This document shows, piece after piece, positions 23,517 to 32,347 of a stretch of 64,000 bases of DNA. The notes beneath the pieces were generated by a model. That model saw nothing but the letters and a program-made list of their open reading frames with translations. It was not told the origin of the DNA and did not search any database. Source of the DNA: an uncultured Alistipes sp. Lineage in GTDB: Bacteria; Bacteroidota; Bacteroidia; Bacteroidales; Rikenellaceae. Each line of letters starts with the position of its first letter. Positions within the stretch are counted from its first letter, which is position 1. A program made the translations under genes and the position numbers. Location: positions 1 through 64,000 of the forward strand of contig CAAGBL010000099.1 of the NCBI GenBank assembly GCA_900768045.1. Reading direction: 5' to 3'.

Positions 23517-25396
23517 AGCTAAGCTACGACGTAGTGGTCATAGGTGCTGGACATGCTGGCTGCGAGGCCGCTACGGCTGCCGCACGCCTTGGCTCACGCA
23601 CACTGCTCATAACTATCGACATGGAGAAGATTGCCTCGATGTCGTGCAACCCTGCCGTTGGCGGCGTGGCTAAAGGACAGATAGTCAGAGAGATAGATGC
23701 TCTTGGTGGCATGATGGGACGTGTTACCGACCGCTCAGCCATTCAATTCCGCATGCTAAACCGCTCAAAGGGCGCTGCGATGTGGAGCCCACGTGCGCAG
23801 TGCGACAAGCATAAGTTCTCGCGTGAGTGGCGACACATCGTCGAGAACACCAAAAACCTCTATCTGTGGCAAGATTCTGTTGTAGAGATACTCTTTGACA
23901 TCTCGGGCGAGAAACCCCGTGTAAGGGGCGTAAGAACACGTATGGGCGTAGAGATAGAGTGCAGTAGGGTGGTGCTCACCGCAGGAACCTTCCTCGAGGG
24001 CATGATGCACTGTGGCGAGGCAAATGCTGAGGGTGGTCGTGCGGGCGACCAGGCAGCACATGGCCTAACCGCAAGCCTTGTAAATCTCGGCTTTGAGAGT
24101 GGACGCATGAAGACGGGAACTCCCGTAAGACTTGATGCACGCACTATTAACTTCGACGCCCTGGAGGTGCAGGAGGGCGATGCAGAGCCCTCAAAATTTT
24201 CATACGACACTGATACAGAGGCTATTAGCAACCAGCTACCCTGCTTTATGGTCTATACCTCAAAGCGTGTTCACGACATTTTGCGCACAGGCTTCGACCG
24301 CTCGCCACTATTCAATGGCACCATTCATGGCATAGGGCCTCGCTACTGCCCAAGCATCGAGGATAAGCTACGCACCTTTGCCGATAAGGAGCAGCACCAG
24401 CTCTTCCTTGAGCCCGAGGGACGTGATACGAATGAGTACTACCTAAATGGCTTCTCGTCGTCGCTACCCTTCGAGGTGCAGATGGAGGCACTGCGCAATA
24501 TCGTGGGCTTCGAGGACGTACATGTCTATCGCCCAGGATATGCTATCGAGTACGACTACTTCCCTCCCACACAGCTCAAGCATACGCTCGAGACGAAGCT
24601 CGTTGATGGACTCTACTTCGCAGGTCAGGTAAACGGAACTACGGGATATGAGGAGGCGGCAGCTCAAGGCCTAATGGCAGGTATCAACGCCCACCGCTCG
24701 CTATGTGGCGAGAAGGAGGTAGTGCTTGGCCGTGATGAGGCATATATCGGAGTGCTCATCGACGACCTCGTAACCAAGGGTGTCGACGAGCCATACCGCA
24801 TGTTTACCTCACGTGCCGAGTACCGAATACTTCTTCGTCAGGATAATGCCGACCAGCGACTAACACCATTGGGCTACAAAATAGGTCTTGTTGGCGAGGA
24901 GAAACACGAAAATTTGCTCAAAAAAAATGCAGCCGTAGAATCGCTTATTTCGATGCTCCGTGCAACATCGGTCAAAATAGGAGAAATTGACGAATATTTA
25001 ATTTCAGTGAGCGAAGAGCCTTTAACACAGGGAAAAAAGCTCTACGACATCGTTCTTCGTAGCAATGTTACGATTGCAGACCTTAGCCGTGAGCATAAAA
25101 AACTCGGCAAGTTTATCTCTGAACACCGATTTTCAAAGGAGGTTATCGAGCAGGCTGAGATACAATGTAAGTATCGAGGATATATCGAGCGTGAGCGCTA
25201 CTATGCCGAAAAGATGCACCGTTTAGAGAGTATTGCCATTCCCGAGAGCTTCGATTTTAATGCTTTGCAGTCGTTGACTATCGAGGCTCGCCAAAAACTA
25301 ACACGCATACGTCCTACAACTATTGGCCAGGCCAGCCGAATCCCAGGTGTCTCACCCGCCGATATTAATGTGCTATTGGTTAAATTTGGTAGATAG
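23513..25396 (+). CDS. mnmG: tRNA uridine-5-carboxymethylaminomethyl modification enzyme MnmG
   Basis: With MnmE this FAD enzyme modifies the wobble uridine (U34) of tRNAs reading two-codon boxes. The 627-residue protein opens with the dinucleotide-binding motif VIGAGHAGCEAATAAARLG. It then shows MSCNPAVGGVAKGQIVREID, LTAGTFLEGMMHCGE, and the second FAD segment YFAGQVNGTTGYEEAAAQG. C-terminal helices (residues about 490-627) dock MnmE. In many bacteria this gene sits near oriC and parAB. Here it is followed at once by two parS-like palindromes. It is last in the pheS-TPR-envC-ybeY-mnmG run. Confidence 0.96.
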   Translation: MKLSYDVVVIGAGHAGCEAATAAARLGSRTLLITIDMEKIASMSCNPAVGGVAKGQIVREIDALGGMMGRVTDRSAIQFRMLNRSKGAAMWSPRAQCDKHKFSREWRHIVENTKNLYLWQDSVVEILFDISGEKPRVRGVRTRMGVEIECSRVVLTAGTFLEGMMHCGEANAEGGRAGDQAAHGLTASLVNLGFESGRMKTGTPVRLDARTINFDALEVQEGDAEPSKFSYDTDTEAISNQLPCFMVYTSKRVHDILRTGFDRSPLFNGTIHGIGPRYCPSIEDKLRTFADKEQHQLFLEPEGRDTNEYYLNGFSSSLPFEVQMEALRNIVGFEDVHVYRPGYAIEYDYFPPTQLKHTLETKLVDGLYFAGQVNGTTGYEEAAAQGLMAGINAHRSLCGEKEVVLGRDEAYIGVLIDDLVTKGVDEPYRMFTSRAEYRILLRQDNADQRLTPLGYKIGLVGEEKHENLLKKNAAVESLISMLRATSVKIGEIDEYLISVSEEPLTQGKKLYDIVLRSNVTIADLSREHKKLGKFISEHRFSKEVIEQAEIQCKYRGYIERERYYAEKMHRLESIAIPESFDFNALQSLTIEARQKLTRIRPTTIGQASRIPGVSPADINVLLVKFGR

Positions 25397-25420
25397 TTCT
25401 ATACTCTATATTATATATAA

Positions 25421-25457
25421 AAGGAGTGTTCCACGTGGAGCGCTCCCTTTTGTTTTT
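25421..25457 (+). terminator. mnmG terminator hairpin with a parS-like core
   Basis: GGAGTGTTCCAC pairs with GTGGAGCGCTCC (two G-U pairs), followed by CTTTTGTTTTTG. This is a convincing terminator 26 bases past the mnmG stop. Its centre, TGTTCCACGTGGAGCG (25427-25442), also matches the parS consensus TGTTnCACGTGnAACA at 14 of 16 positions. Confidence 0.75.
25427..25442. promoter_or_regulatory. parS-like site 1
   Basis: TGTTCCACGTGGAGCG matches 14 of 16 positions of the bacterial parS consensus TGTTnCACGTGnAACA, the ParB binding site. It overlaps the mnmG terminator stem, so part of the symmetry may be due to the hairpin. Confidence 0.45.
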
Positions 25458-25471
25458 GTAATTTTCCCTCT

Positions 25472-25489
25472 ACGTTCCACGTGGAACGT
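25472..25489. promoter_or_regulatory. parS-like site 2 (18-bp perfect palindrome)
   Basis: ACGTTCCACGTGGAACGT is a perfect 18-bp palindrome. Its inner 14 bases, GTTCCACGTGGAAC, fit the parS consensus exactly; only the outermost pair differs. There is no T-run after it and no loop, so a terminator role is unlikely. Confidence 0.6.
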
Positions 25490-25503
25490 TATCCTTGGCA
25501 AAG

Positions 25504-25632
25504 AATTTCTTGTTAGAAGGGTTGCAGATGTGGCCTTGACATGAAGAAGCCACCGATGGGTAGTACTTGATGTACGTCCCATTGGTGGCTTTGATTGAAA
25601 GGGCGCAGATGCGCCCTTATAACAAGAAATTA
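25504..25632. repeat. Cloverleaf repeat, copy 3
   Basis: Outer arms AATTTCTTGTTA (25504-25515) and TAACAAGAAATT (25620-25631) are perfect inverted repeats with bases different from copy 1 but still paired. Hairpin 2 has lower stem AAGCCACC/GGTGGCTT and the same GATGGG..CCCATT upper stem and GTAC..GTAC tip as copy 1. Hairpin 3 is AAGGGCGCA/TGCGCCCTT. Hairpin 1 is eroded: AAGGGTTGCAGATG there looks like a direct repeat of the hairpin 3 left arm. It lies between convergent mnmG and ilvE, and its last bases are the complement of the ilvE TAA. Confidence 0.78.
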
Positions 25633-26643
25633 CATTACCTCTACGTTCCAGTTGTGGATATCCTCAACACGGCCGTACTGAATGCCCTGAAGGTGATCGT
25701 ACATCTTCTTGCAAGTCTCGCCAACCTTCATACCGTAGTCGTAAGTAACACCATTGTCAAGGTCATACAATGCACCGATAGGAGAGATAACCGCCGCAGT
25801 ACCGCAAGCACCTGCCTCCTCAAATGTAGCAAGCTCCTCAACAGGAATATCACGCTCCTCAACAGTTAGACCAAGGTCAGCAGCGATCTGACGAAGGCTC
25901 TTGTTTGTGATTGATGGAAGGATAGATGCTGACTTAGGAGTTACATAAGTGTTGTTCTTGATACCGAAGAAGTTAGCAGCACCAAACTCCTCAACCTTTG
26001 AGTGAGTAGCAGCATCGAGATACAATACGTTAGAGAAGCCCTTCTCGTGAGCAGCCTCCAATGACCAGATAGATGAAGCGTAGTTACCACCCACCTTTAC
26101 GTCACCTGTTCCACGTGGAGCAGCACGATCCTGATCACGCATGATGAGAGCCTTGATAGCTGACATACCGCCCTTGAAGTATGGGCCTACAGGAGCACAG
26201 AAGATGATGAGGTCAGCCTCGTCAACAGCACGTACGCCAAGGCAAGTCTTAGTACCGAGAAGAGTAGGACGCAAGTAGAGCGACGCACCAGTCTCGTATG
26301 GAGGAATGAAGTCAGCGTTGCGCTTAACACACTCAACGCAACCCTCAACGAACTGCTCAACAGTAGGAGCTGGCAAGCAAAGGCGGTTTGCTGAGTTGAT
26401 CATACGCTTAGCGTTCTCGTCTGGACGGAACAAACGTACCTTACCGTCAACGCCACGGAAAGCCTTAAGGCCCTCGAAAATCTCCAAACCATAGTGCAAG
26501 CAAGCTGCTGACATGTGCATCTTGATGTACTCGTCATCAGTTACCTCCATCTTGCTCCACTGACCATTAGCGTAGTGGTAGCGAACATTGAAAGCGGTCT
26601 TGTAGTAAGCAAAACCAAGCTCTCCCCATTTAATGTTTTCCAT
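25630..26643 (-). CDS. ilvE: Branched-chain amino acid aminotransferase
   Basis: A PLP-dependent fold-type IV aminotransferase for the last step of Leu, Ile and Val synthesis or the first step of their breakdown. The 337-residue protein matches the longer eukaryote-like BCAT form: LHYGLEIFEGLKAFRG near the start, RPTLLGTKTCLGV, and the PLP lysine in VKVGGNYASS. It then has LYLDAATHSKVEEFGAANFF and GTAAVISPIG, a phosphate-binding turn. A parS-like site lies within its coding sequence (26107-26122), and its stop codon belongs to cloverleaf copy 3. Confidence 0.94.
   Translation of the reverse strand: MENIKWGELGFAYYKTAFNVRYHYANGQWSKMEVTDDEYIKMHMSAACLHYGLEIFEGLKAFRGVDGKVRLFRPDENAKRMINSANRLCLPAPTVEQFVEGCVECVKRNADFIPPYETGASLYLRPTLLGTKTCLGVRAVDEADLIIFCAPVGPYFKGGMSAIKALIMRDQDRAAPRGTGDVKVGGNYASSIWSLEAAHEKGFSNVLYLDAATHSKVEEFGAANFFGIKNNTYVTPKSASILPSITNKSLRQIAADLGLTVEERDIPVEELATFEEAGACGTAAVISPIGALYDLDNGVTYDYGMKVGETCKKMYDHLQGIQYGRVEDIHNWNVEVM
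26107..26122. promoter_or_regulatory. parS-like site 3, inside ilvE
   Basis: TGTTCCACGTGGAGCA matches 15 of 16 positions of TGTTnCACGTGnAACA. On the coding strand it encodes A-P-R-G-T next to the PLP-lysine region. Coding constraint on those residues does not by itself force the palindrome. Confidence 0.5.
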
Positions 26644-26727
26644 AGTAAATGTTAAAGTTTAAGTTGGTTGTTATAACAATATTTTTCATTTGGTTATCAT
26701 CTAACCATTTAATTATCAATGGCTTGA

Positions 26728-28770
26728 CTATCCAATCATAGCACCAGACATGGTCTTGTCCTCAGGCTGCACCAACACCAAGCGGCCCAAGGCATCCTCG
26801 GCCATAAGAATCATGCCTCGCGACTCGATGCCCTTAATCTCACGTGGTGCAAGGTTAGCAAGAACAAGAACCTGACGACCTACAAGCTGCTCAGGAGTGT
26901 AGTACTCAGCAATACCCGATACGATTGTACGCTTGTCGATACCTGTGTCGATAGAGAGCTTAAGGAGCTTCTTGGTCTTTGCCACCTTCTCGGCTGCAAG
27001 GATTGTCGAAACACGAATATCCATCTTCTGGAAGTCGTCGAAGCTCACCTCAGCCTTCTGCTCAGTTACGTTTTGTGCCGCCTCAGCCTCGAGGATAGCC
27101 TTACGTGCTGCCTCAAGCTTGTCGAGCTGCGCCTGAATGACATCGTCCTCAATCTTCTCGAAGAGGAGCTGTGCCTCGCCAATGGTGTGGCCAGCTGCAA
27201 TAAGCTCCATCGAGCCCATCTGCTCCCAGCTAAACTTCTCTACAGCAAGCATATTGAGCATCTTCTCCGCAGAGAATGGCATAAATGGCTCGATAGCAAT
27301 GGCCGTATTGGCAGTAATCTGAAGTGCAATGTTAAGAATAGTCTTAACACGCTCAGGATCAGTCTTTATAAGCTTCCAAGGCTCGGTGTCAGCGAGATAT
27401 TTGTTGCCGATACGTGCGAAGTTCATAGCATCCTTCAACGCCTCGCGGAAGTGGTAGTGCTCGATGTTACGCTCCAACGACGACTTAATCTTCTGCATCT
27501 CGTCAATTGTAGCCTCGTCGTACTCGGTAAGTTCGCCACGCTCAGGCACGATACCCTCGTAGTACTTCTTTGTGAGCACCAACGCACGGTTTACAAAGTT
27601 ACCCAATACGGCAACAAGCTCCGAGTTGTTGCGTGCTTGGAAATCCTTCCATGTAAAGTCGTTATCCTTGGTCTCAGGGGCATTTGCGCACAACACATAG
27701 CGCAATACATCCTCCTTGCCTGGGAACTCGTCAAGGTACTCGTGGAGCCATACTGCCCAGTTGCGAGATGTAGATATCTTGTCGCCCTCGAGGTTTAGGA
27801 ACTCGTTAGCAGGAACATTCTCTGGAAGAATATAGTCGCCATGCGCCTTGAGCATTGCAGGGAATACGATGCAGTGGAACACGATGTTGTCCTTACCGAT
27901 GAAGTGCACCATCTTTGTATCCTCTGACTTCCAATACTTCTCCCAATCTGGCGTAAGATCCTTAGTAGCAGATATATAGCCGATAGGAGCATCAAACCAT
28001 ACGTATAGCACCTTGCCGTCAGCACCCTCTACAGGCACTGGAATACCCCAGTCGAGGTCACGGCTTACGGCACGTGGCTGAAGGCCGAGATCGAGCCAGC
28101 TCTTACACTGACCATATACGTTTGACTTCCACTCCTTGTGGCCCTCCAATATCCACTCACGCAAGAATCCCTCGTACTTATCCAAAGGCAAGTACCAGTG
28201 CTTTGTCTCACGCTTTACGATGTTACCACCAGAGAGTGCGCTACGTGGGTTGATAAGCTCGTCGGGCGAGAGTGTTGAGCCACACTTCTCACACTGGTCG
28301 CCGTATGCCTTCTCGTTTTGGCAACGTGGGCATGTGCCCACAATATAGCGGTCAGCGAGGAACTGCTGTGCCTCCTCGTCGAAGAACTGCATAGATGTCT
28401 GCTCGATAAACTTACCCTCGTTGTAGAGCTTGCGGAAGTACTCTGAAGCTGTCACACGGTGTGTTGGCGACGATGTACGTGAGTAGATGTCAAACGACAT
28501 ACCGAGGCGGCGGAACGACTTCTCGATAATCTCGTGGTAGCGGTCAACCACCTGCTGAGGGGTGATACCCTCCTTGCGTGCCTTAATTGTGATGGGCACG
28601 CCATGCTCGTCGCTACCACACACTGAAATCACGTCGTGGCCCTTCAAACGAAGGTAACGTGTATAGATGTCTGAGGGCACATAAACACCAGCCAAGTGGC
28701 CGATATGTACAGGGCCATTGGCGTAAGGGAGTGCCGACGTAATAAGATAACGCTTATACTCTTTGCTCAT
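26728..28770 (-). CDS. metG: Methionyl-tRNA synthetase
   Basis: Charges initiator and elongator tRNA-Met. The 680-residue form has the HIGH region in [19 protein letters not shown] and a zinc knuckle in [18 protein letters not shown] (C-x2-C-x9-C-x2-C). The KMSKS equivalent is KISTSRNW. The anticodon-binding helical domain spans about residues 390-540. A C-terminal EMAP/Trbp111-like OB-fold domain (about residues 575-680, starting [12 protein letters not shown]) promotes dimerisation and tRNA binding. Divergent from the UvrD-like gene, with which it shares a mirrored promoter region. Confidence 0.96.
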   Translation of the reverse strand: MSKEYKRYLITSALPYANGPVHIGHLAGVYVPSDIYTRYLRLKGHDVISVCGSDEHGVPITIKARKEGITPQQVVDRYHEIIEKSFRRLGMSFDIYSRTSSPTHRVTASEYFRKLYNEGKFIEQTSMQFFDEEAQQFLADRYIVGTCPRCQNEKAYGDQCEKCGSTLSPDELINPRSALSGGNIVKRETKHWYLPLDKYEGFLREWILEGHKEWKSNVYGQCKSWLDLGLQPRAVSRDLDWGIPVPVEGADGKVLYVWFDAPIGYISATKDLTPDWEKYWKSEDTKMVHFIGKDNIVFHCIVFPAMLKAHGDYILPENVPANEFLNLEGDKISTSRNWAVWLHEYLDEFPGKEDVLRYVLCANAPETKDNDFTWKDFQARNNSELVAVLGNFVNRALVLTKKYYEGIVPERGELTEYDEATIDEMQKIKSSLERNIEHYHFREALKDAMNFARIGNKYLADTEPWKLIKTDPERVKTILNIALQITANTAIAIEPFMPFSAEKMLNMLAVEKFSWEQMGSMELIAAGHTIGEAQLLFEKIEDDVIQAQLDKLEAARKAILEAEAAQNVTEQKAEVSFDDFQKMDIRVSTILAAEKVAKTKKLLKLSIDTGIDKRTIVSGIAEYYTPEQLVGRQVLVLANLAPREIKGIESRGMILMAEDALGRLVLVQPEDKTMSGAMIG

Positions 28771-28873
28771 TTTGTGATTAATTATTTCTCAAAATAACAC
28801 CTTATGCACATTAAACGTCTGATACTTCGCACGTAAGCACACACAATGCTACGCTCATGCGCATAATATGAGA

Positions 28874-28898
28874 CAAAGATAATAAAAAAAAGTGAAAA
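28874..28898 (-). promoter_or_regulatory. metG promoter region
   Basis: On the minus strand TTTTCACTTTTTTT precedes TATCTTTG (complement of 28874-28881), an exact -7 match about 104 bases upstream of the metG start. The same T-rich element precedes the -7 box of the divergent helicase gene. Confidence 0.55.
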
Positions 28899-28958
28899 GT
28901 GAAAGGTAAAATAAGAACTTTACAATTAAGTGAATGCCGAGCAACTATTGCTTTTCAT

Positions 28959-28982
28959 TTTTCACTTTTTTTCTTACCTTTG
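28959..28982 (+). promoter_or_regulatory. Promoter region of the UvrD/PcrA-like helicase gene
   Basis: TTTTCACTTTTTTT at 28959-28972, then TACCTTTG at 28975-28982, an exact TAnnTTTG match 17 bases before the ATG. The leader would be about 10 nt, nearly leaderless. Confidence 0.55.
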
Positions 28983-28999
28983 TTCGTTAAAGCGACTAT

Positions 29000-31405
29000 A
29001 TGATGCACGAAGATATTTTACAAGGCTTAAATCCTGCACAGCGTGATGCTGTCACTAACTTCGAGGGGCCCTCGCTAATCATTGCGGGTGCCGGCTCTGG
29101 TAAGACACGTGTGCTCACAACACGTATCGCCTATATGCTTGCTAACGGCGTGAAGCCCAGCTCGATACTTGCTCTTACGTTTACCAACAAGGCGGCACGT
29201 GAGATGCGTGAGCGTATCGAGAAGATGGTAGGCTCGGAGGCACGTTTTATACGCATGGGAACGTTTCACTCGGTCTTCTGCCGAATACTACGTGAGAATG
29301 CCGAGCGCATAGGCTTTCCGCAGAGCTACACCATCTACGAGCCTAACGACGTGAAGAACCTTATCAAGAGCATCATCAAGGATAAAAATCTCTCTGAGGA
29401 GCGCTATAAGCCACAGAACGTGGCGGCACGTATCTCTATGGCTAAGAACTGCCTTATAACCCCTGGAGCATACATCGCCAATGCGATGCTCATGTCGGAG
29501 GATCGTGAAGCTAAGATGCCCGAGATTGCCGACATATACAACGAGTACTGCATACGTTGTAAGCGCAACGGAGCTATGGACTTCGATGACCTGCTGTTAC
29601 AGACAAATATCCTGTTGCGTGATGCTCCCGAGGTGTTGGAGAGATATCAGGATCAGTTTAAGTATGTGCTTGTTGACGAGTATCAGGATACCAACATGGC
29701 GCAGTATATCATCGTGCGTCGCTTAGCATTAAAACACTCAAACGTATGCGTTGTTGGCGACGATGCGCAGAGCATCTACGCCTTTCGTGGTGCTAAGATA
29801 GAGAATATCCTATCGTTCCAGCGCGACTACCCAACAACCAAGGTGTATAAACTCGAGCAGAACTATCGCTCGACACAGACTATTGTCGACGCTGCCAACT
29901 CGCTTATTTCGCACAACTCACGCCGTCTGGAGAAGCGCTGTTTCTCGGCTGCTGAGGAGGGCGAAAAGATTAAGGTTGTACGTGTGTTGGAGGATAGCTA
30001 CGAGGCTGTGGAGGTGGCTATGGACATCAAGGATAGGGCTCGTGATGGCGCCGAGTGGCGAGACTTCGCAATCCTCTATCGCACCAACAAGCAGCACGGT
30101 TTGTTTGAGGCGGCACTCACACGCCGAGGTATTCCCTACCGAGTATATAAGGGCATGTCGCTGCTTGAACATAAGGACGTACGCAACATCTTGGCATATA
30201 TAAGCCTTATCATCAACCCTAATGATAATGAGGCATTTAAGCGCATTGTAAACTATCCTGCACGAGGCATTGGCGATACTACCATAGCACGCATCGAGGA
30301 TATTGCCCGTCAGAAGAATATGTCGATGTGGCATGCTGTGAGCGAGCTTATGCAGTCGCCGGTGTTGGACCAGGTCGAGAAGGTCGTTGTGCGCAAGGTA
30401 GGTGACTTTATGCGCATGATTTCGGAGCTTGCAGCCCTACGTACGACTATGGGCGTCTGCGACTTTGGTAAGGAGATTATGGCTCGCTCGGGAATCCTTC
30501 ACATGCTCGAGGCTGAGAAGAAGCCCGAGAACGACACGTCAAAAGATTACCTCGACCAGCTACTCTCGATGATGAGCTCCTACGAGGAGGAGTGCGCCAA
30601 GGACGTTGACGAGGGGCTTCGTGATGCTGAGTTTGAGCCTACAATCGACGAGTGGATGCAGAATGTAATGTTGCAGACCGACCAAGACCAGGAGGGCGAT
30701 GATAACCGTGTTACGCTTATGACCGTACACTCGGCTAAGGGCTTGGAGTACGACTATGTATATATTGTAGGTATGGAGGAGGGCCTATTCCCCTCAAGCC
30801 GCTCGGCAGAGTCGCTTGCCGACCTTGAGGAGGAGCGCCGACTGATGTACGTGGCAATAACACGTGCCAAGCGTGCCGCTATGCTCTCGTTTGCCGAGAT
30901 GCGCAGGGTGTGGGGCAAGACCGAGAACACCTCACCCAGCCGCTTCCTACGTGAGATTAGCGAGGAGTATCTCGATGCTAACTTCCGACTATCAGAGCTT
31001 CGTGGCCGCAGCCGTTGGGAGCGTACAGATGATGATGACAACGACAATGACTTCCCTCCTCGCCAGCCACAGCAGCGCTACGACACACGCCGTGGTGAGG
31101 TGCCCGTACGTCGTGCCATGCCACAGCCACAGCGTCAGCCCCGCCCCGAGATTATTGCAACACCCAAGCCTCTCGATCCTGCACGTGCAGGCATGCGCTC
31201 TGTGGGTGTGCGCACCGAAGCTCAACAAGCACCTATCGAGGGTTGTGCCTACCGCATCTCAGAGCGTGTTGAGCACCCCAAGTTTGGCGCTGGCACGGTG
31301 GAGCGCATCGAGGCGTTGGCTACCGACCATAAGGTTGTTGTTAACTTCGACGAGTATGGTTCAAAAACGCTACTCGCTAAGTTTGCGAAACTCAGAAAGT
31401 TATAA
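29000..31405 (+). CDS. UvrD/PcrA-type ATP-dependent DNA helicase
   Basis: A superfamily 1A 3'-5' helicase for repair and replication-fork maintenance, 801 residues. All core motifs are visible: Q motif LNPAQRDAV, motif I AGAGSGKTRVL, Ia TFTNKAAREM, II VDEYQDTN, III VGDDAQSIYAFRGA, IV QNYRST, V VTLMTVHSAKGLEYDYVYI and VI MYVAITRAKRA. The C-terminal part (about residues 675-800) has a Pro/Arg/Gln-rich linker and ends with a Tudor-like segment, VEHPKFGAGTVERIE, known from PcrA as the RNA-polymerase-contacting region. ATG at 29000 and 29003 are both possible starts. Confidence 0.93.
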   Translation: MMHEDILQGLNPAQRDAVTNFEGPSLIIAGAGSGKTRVLTTRIAYMLANGVKPSSILALTFTNKAAREMRERIEKMVGSEARFIRMGTFHSVFCRILRENAERIGFPQSYTIYEPNDVKNLIKSIIKDKNLSEERYKPQNVAARISMAKNCLITPGAYIANAMLMSEDREAKMPEIADIYNEYCIRCKRNGAMDFDDLLLQTNILLRDAPEVLERYQDQFKYVLVDEYQDTNMAQYIIVRRLALKHSNVCVVGDDAQSIYAFRGAKIENILSFQRDYPTTKVYKLEQNYRSTQTIVDAANSLISHNSRRLEKRCFSAAEEGEKIKVVRVLEDSYEAVEVAMDIKDRARDGAEWRDFAILYRTNKQHGLFEAALTRRGIPYRVYKGMSLLEHKDVRNILAYISLIINPNDNEAFKRIVNYPARGIGDTTIARIEDIARQKNMSMWHAVSELMQSPVLDQVEKVVVRKVGDFMRMISELAALRTTMGVCDFGKEIMARSGILHMLEAEKKPENDTSKDYLDQLLSMMSSYEEECAKDVDEGLRDAEFEPTIDEWMQNVMLQTDQDQEGDDNRVTLMTVHSAKGLEYDYVYIVGMEEGLFPSSRSAESLADLEEERRLMYVAITRAKRAAMLSFAEMRRVWGKTENTSPSRFLREISEEYLDANFRLSELRGRSRWERTDDDDNDNDFPPRQPQQRYDTRRGEVPVRRAMPQPQRQPRPEIIATPKPLDPARAGMRSVGVRTEAQQAPIEGCAYRISERVEHPKFGAGTVERIEALATDHKVVVNFDEYGSKTLLAKFAKLRKL

Positions 31406-31407
31406 CT

Positions 31408-32343
31408 ATGCATGAGGTAAAGCTATCGGTGGTTATGACCACCTACAACCACGAACGATATATTGCCGAGGCTATCGAGAGTGTGCTTCGACAGCAGACC
31501 TCGTTTGGCATCGAGATAGTTGTTGGCGAGGATTGTAGCACCGATAGGACGCTCAACATCGTAGAGAGCTATGCTCAGATGTACCCCGAGGCGATACGCA
31601 TCGTTCGCTCCGCAGAGAATGTGGGTTGGCGAAAAAACTATCGTCGCACAATAGAGGCGGCACGTGGCGAGTATATCGCCCTACTCGATGGCGACGACTA
31701 CTTCACCCACCGCAAGAAGCTACAAATGCAAGTCGACCTCTTGGAGCAGAATCCCGATGTGGGAATGTGCTACGGCCGCTCGGAGCGTAAGGACGAGAAT
31801 GGTGGCGTGACACTATATCCCGAGAGCGAGGATATGCCCACCACGTTTGATGCTATGCTTAGGCGCAATCCTGCCGAGAACTGCACCGTTGTAGCCCGCA
31901 AGCATCTTGTGATGCAGTATTATCGTGAGGTAGAGCCCGAGAATCACCCCGAGTGGCTTACCGACGACCTTCCGATGTGGCTATGGTTTGCTGCAAAGAG
32001 CAAATATGTGGGTATCGACTCTCTGATGTCGGTGCACCGAGTGCTAACATATAGCGTGAGCCACAATCCCGACTATCGTCAAAAAATTGCCTTTGTGGAC
32101 TCGCTCTCAGATATCAGTCTATGGTACGACGAGCGTTATAACTGCTCGAAGCTACGTAACGAACTACTCCTTGCAAAGCACAACACTGCACTATGGGTAC
32201 TCTCCTATAATGGCTCGATTATAGAGTATATAAAGCGCTGGCATATAGATATTAAGCAGCATCGACCACTAATAAAGAATATCGCCTCATACGGACTCTT
32301 TGCCAAGAAGATTTTTTGGCGTATGTGGCACAAAACAAAATAG
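31408..32343 (+). CDS. Family 2 glycosyltransferase
   Basis: A 311-residue GT-A fold glycosyltransferase, probably acting on the cytosolic face of the membrane in cell-envelope glycan assembly. The N-terminal domain shows VVMTTYNHERYIAEAIESVL, EIVVGEDCSTDRTL and the nucleotide-sugar/metal motif LLDGDDYF. No long transmembrane segment is evident. It follows the helicase gene by two bases and precedes nth by four, so it is embedded in a repair-gene run with which it has no obvious link. Donor and acceptor are unknown. Confidence 0.88.
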   Translation: MHEVKLSVVMTTYNHERYIAEAIESVLRQQTSFGIEIVVGEDCSTDRTLNIVESYAQMYPEAIRIVRSAENVGWRKNYRRTIEAARGEYIALLDGDDYFTHRKKLQMQVDLLEQNPDVGMCYGRSERKDENGGVTLYPESEDMPTTFDAMLRRNPAENCTVVARKHLVMQYYREVEPENHPEWLTDDLPMWLWFAAKSKYVGIDSLMSVHRVLTYSVSHNPDYRQKIAFVDSLSDISLWYDERYNCSKLRNELLLAKHNTALWVLSYNGSIIEYIKRWHIDIKQHRPLIKNIASYGLFAKKIFWRMWHKTK

Positions 32344-32347
32344 CTCT

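Noticed and set aside
27073..27798. 241-codon plus-strand frame inside metG
   Set aside because: It lies entirely antisense to a clear methionyl-tRNA synthetase reading frame and has no recognisable motif; it is a shadow of the codon bias on the other strand.
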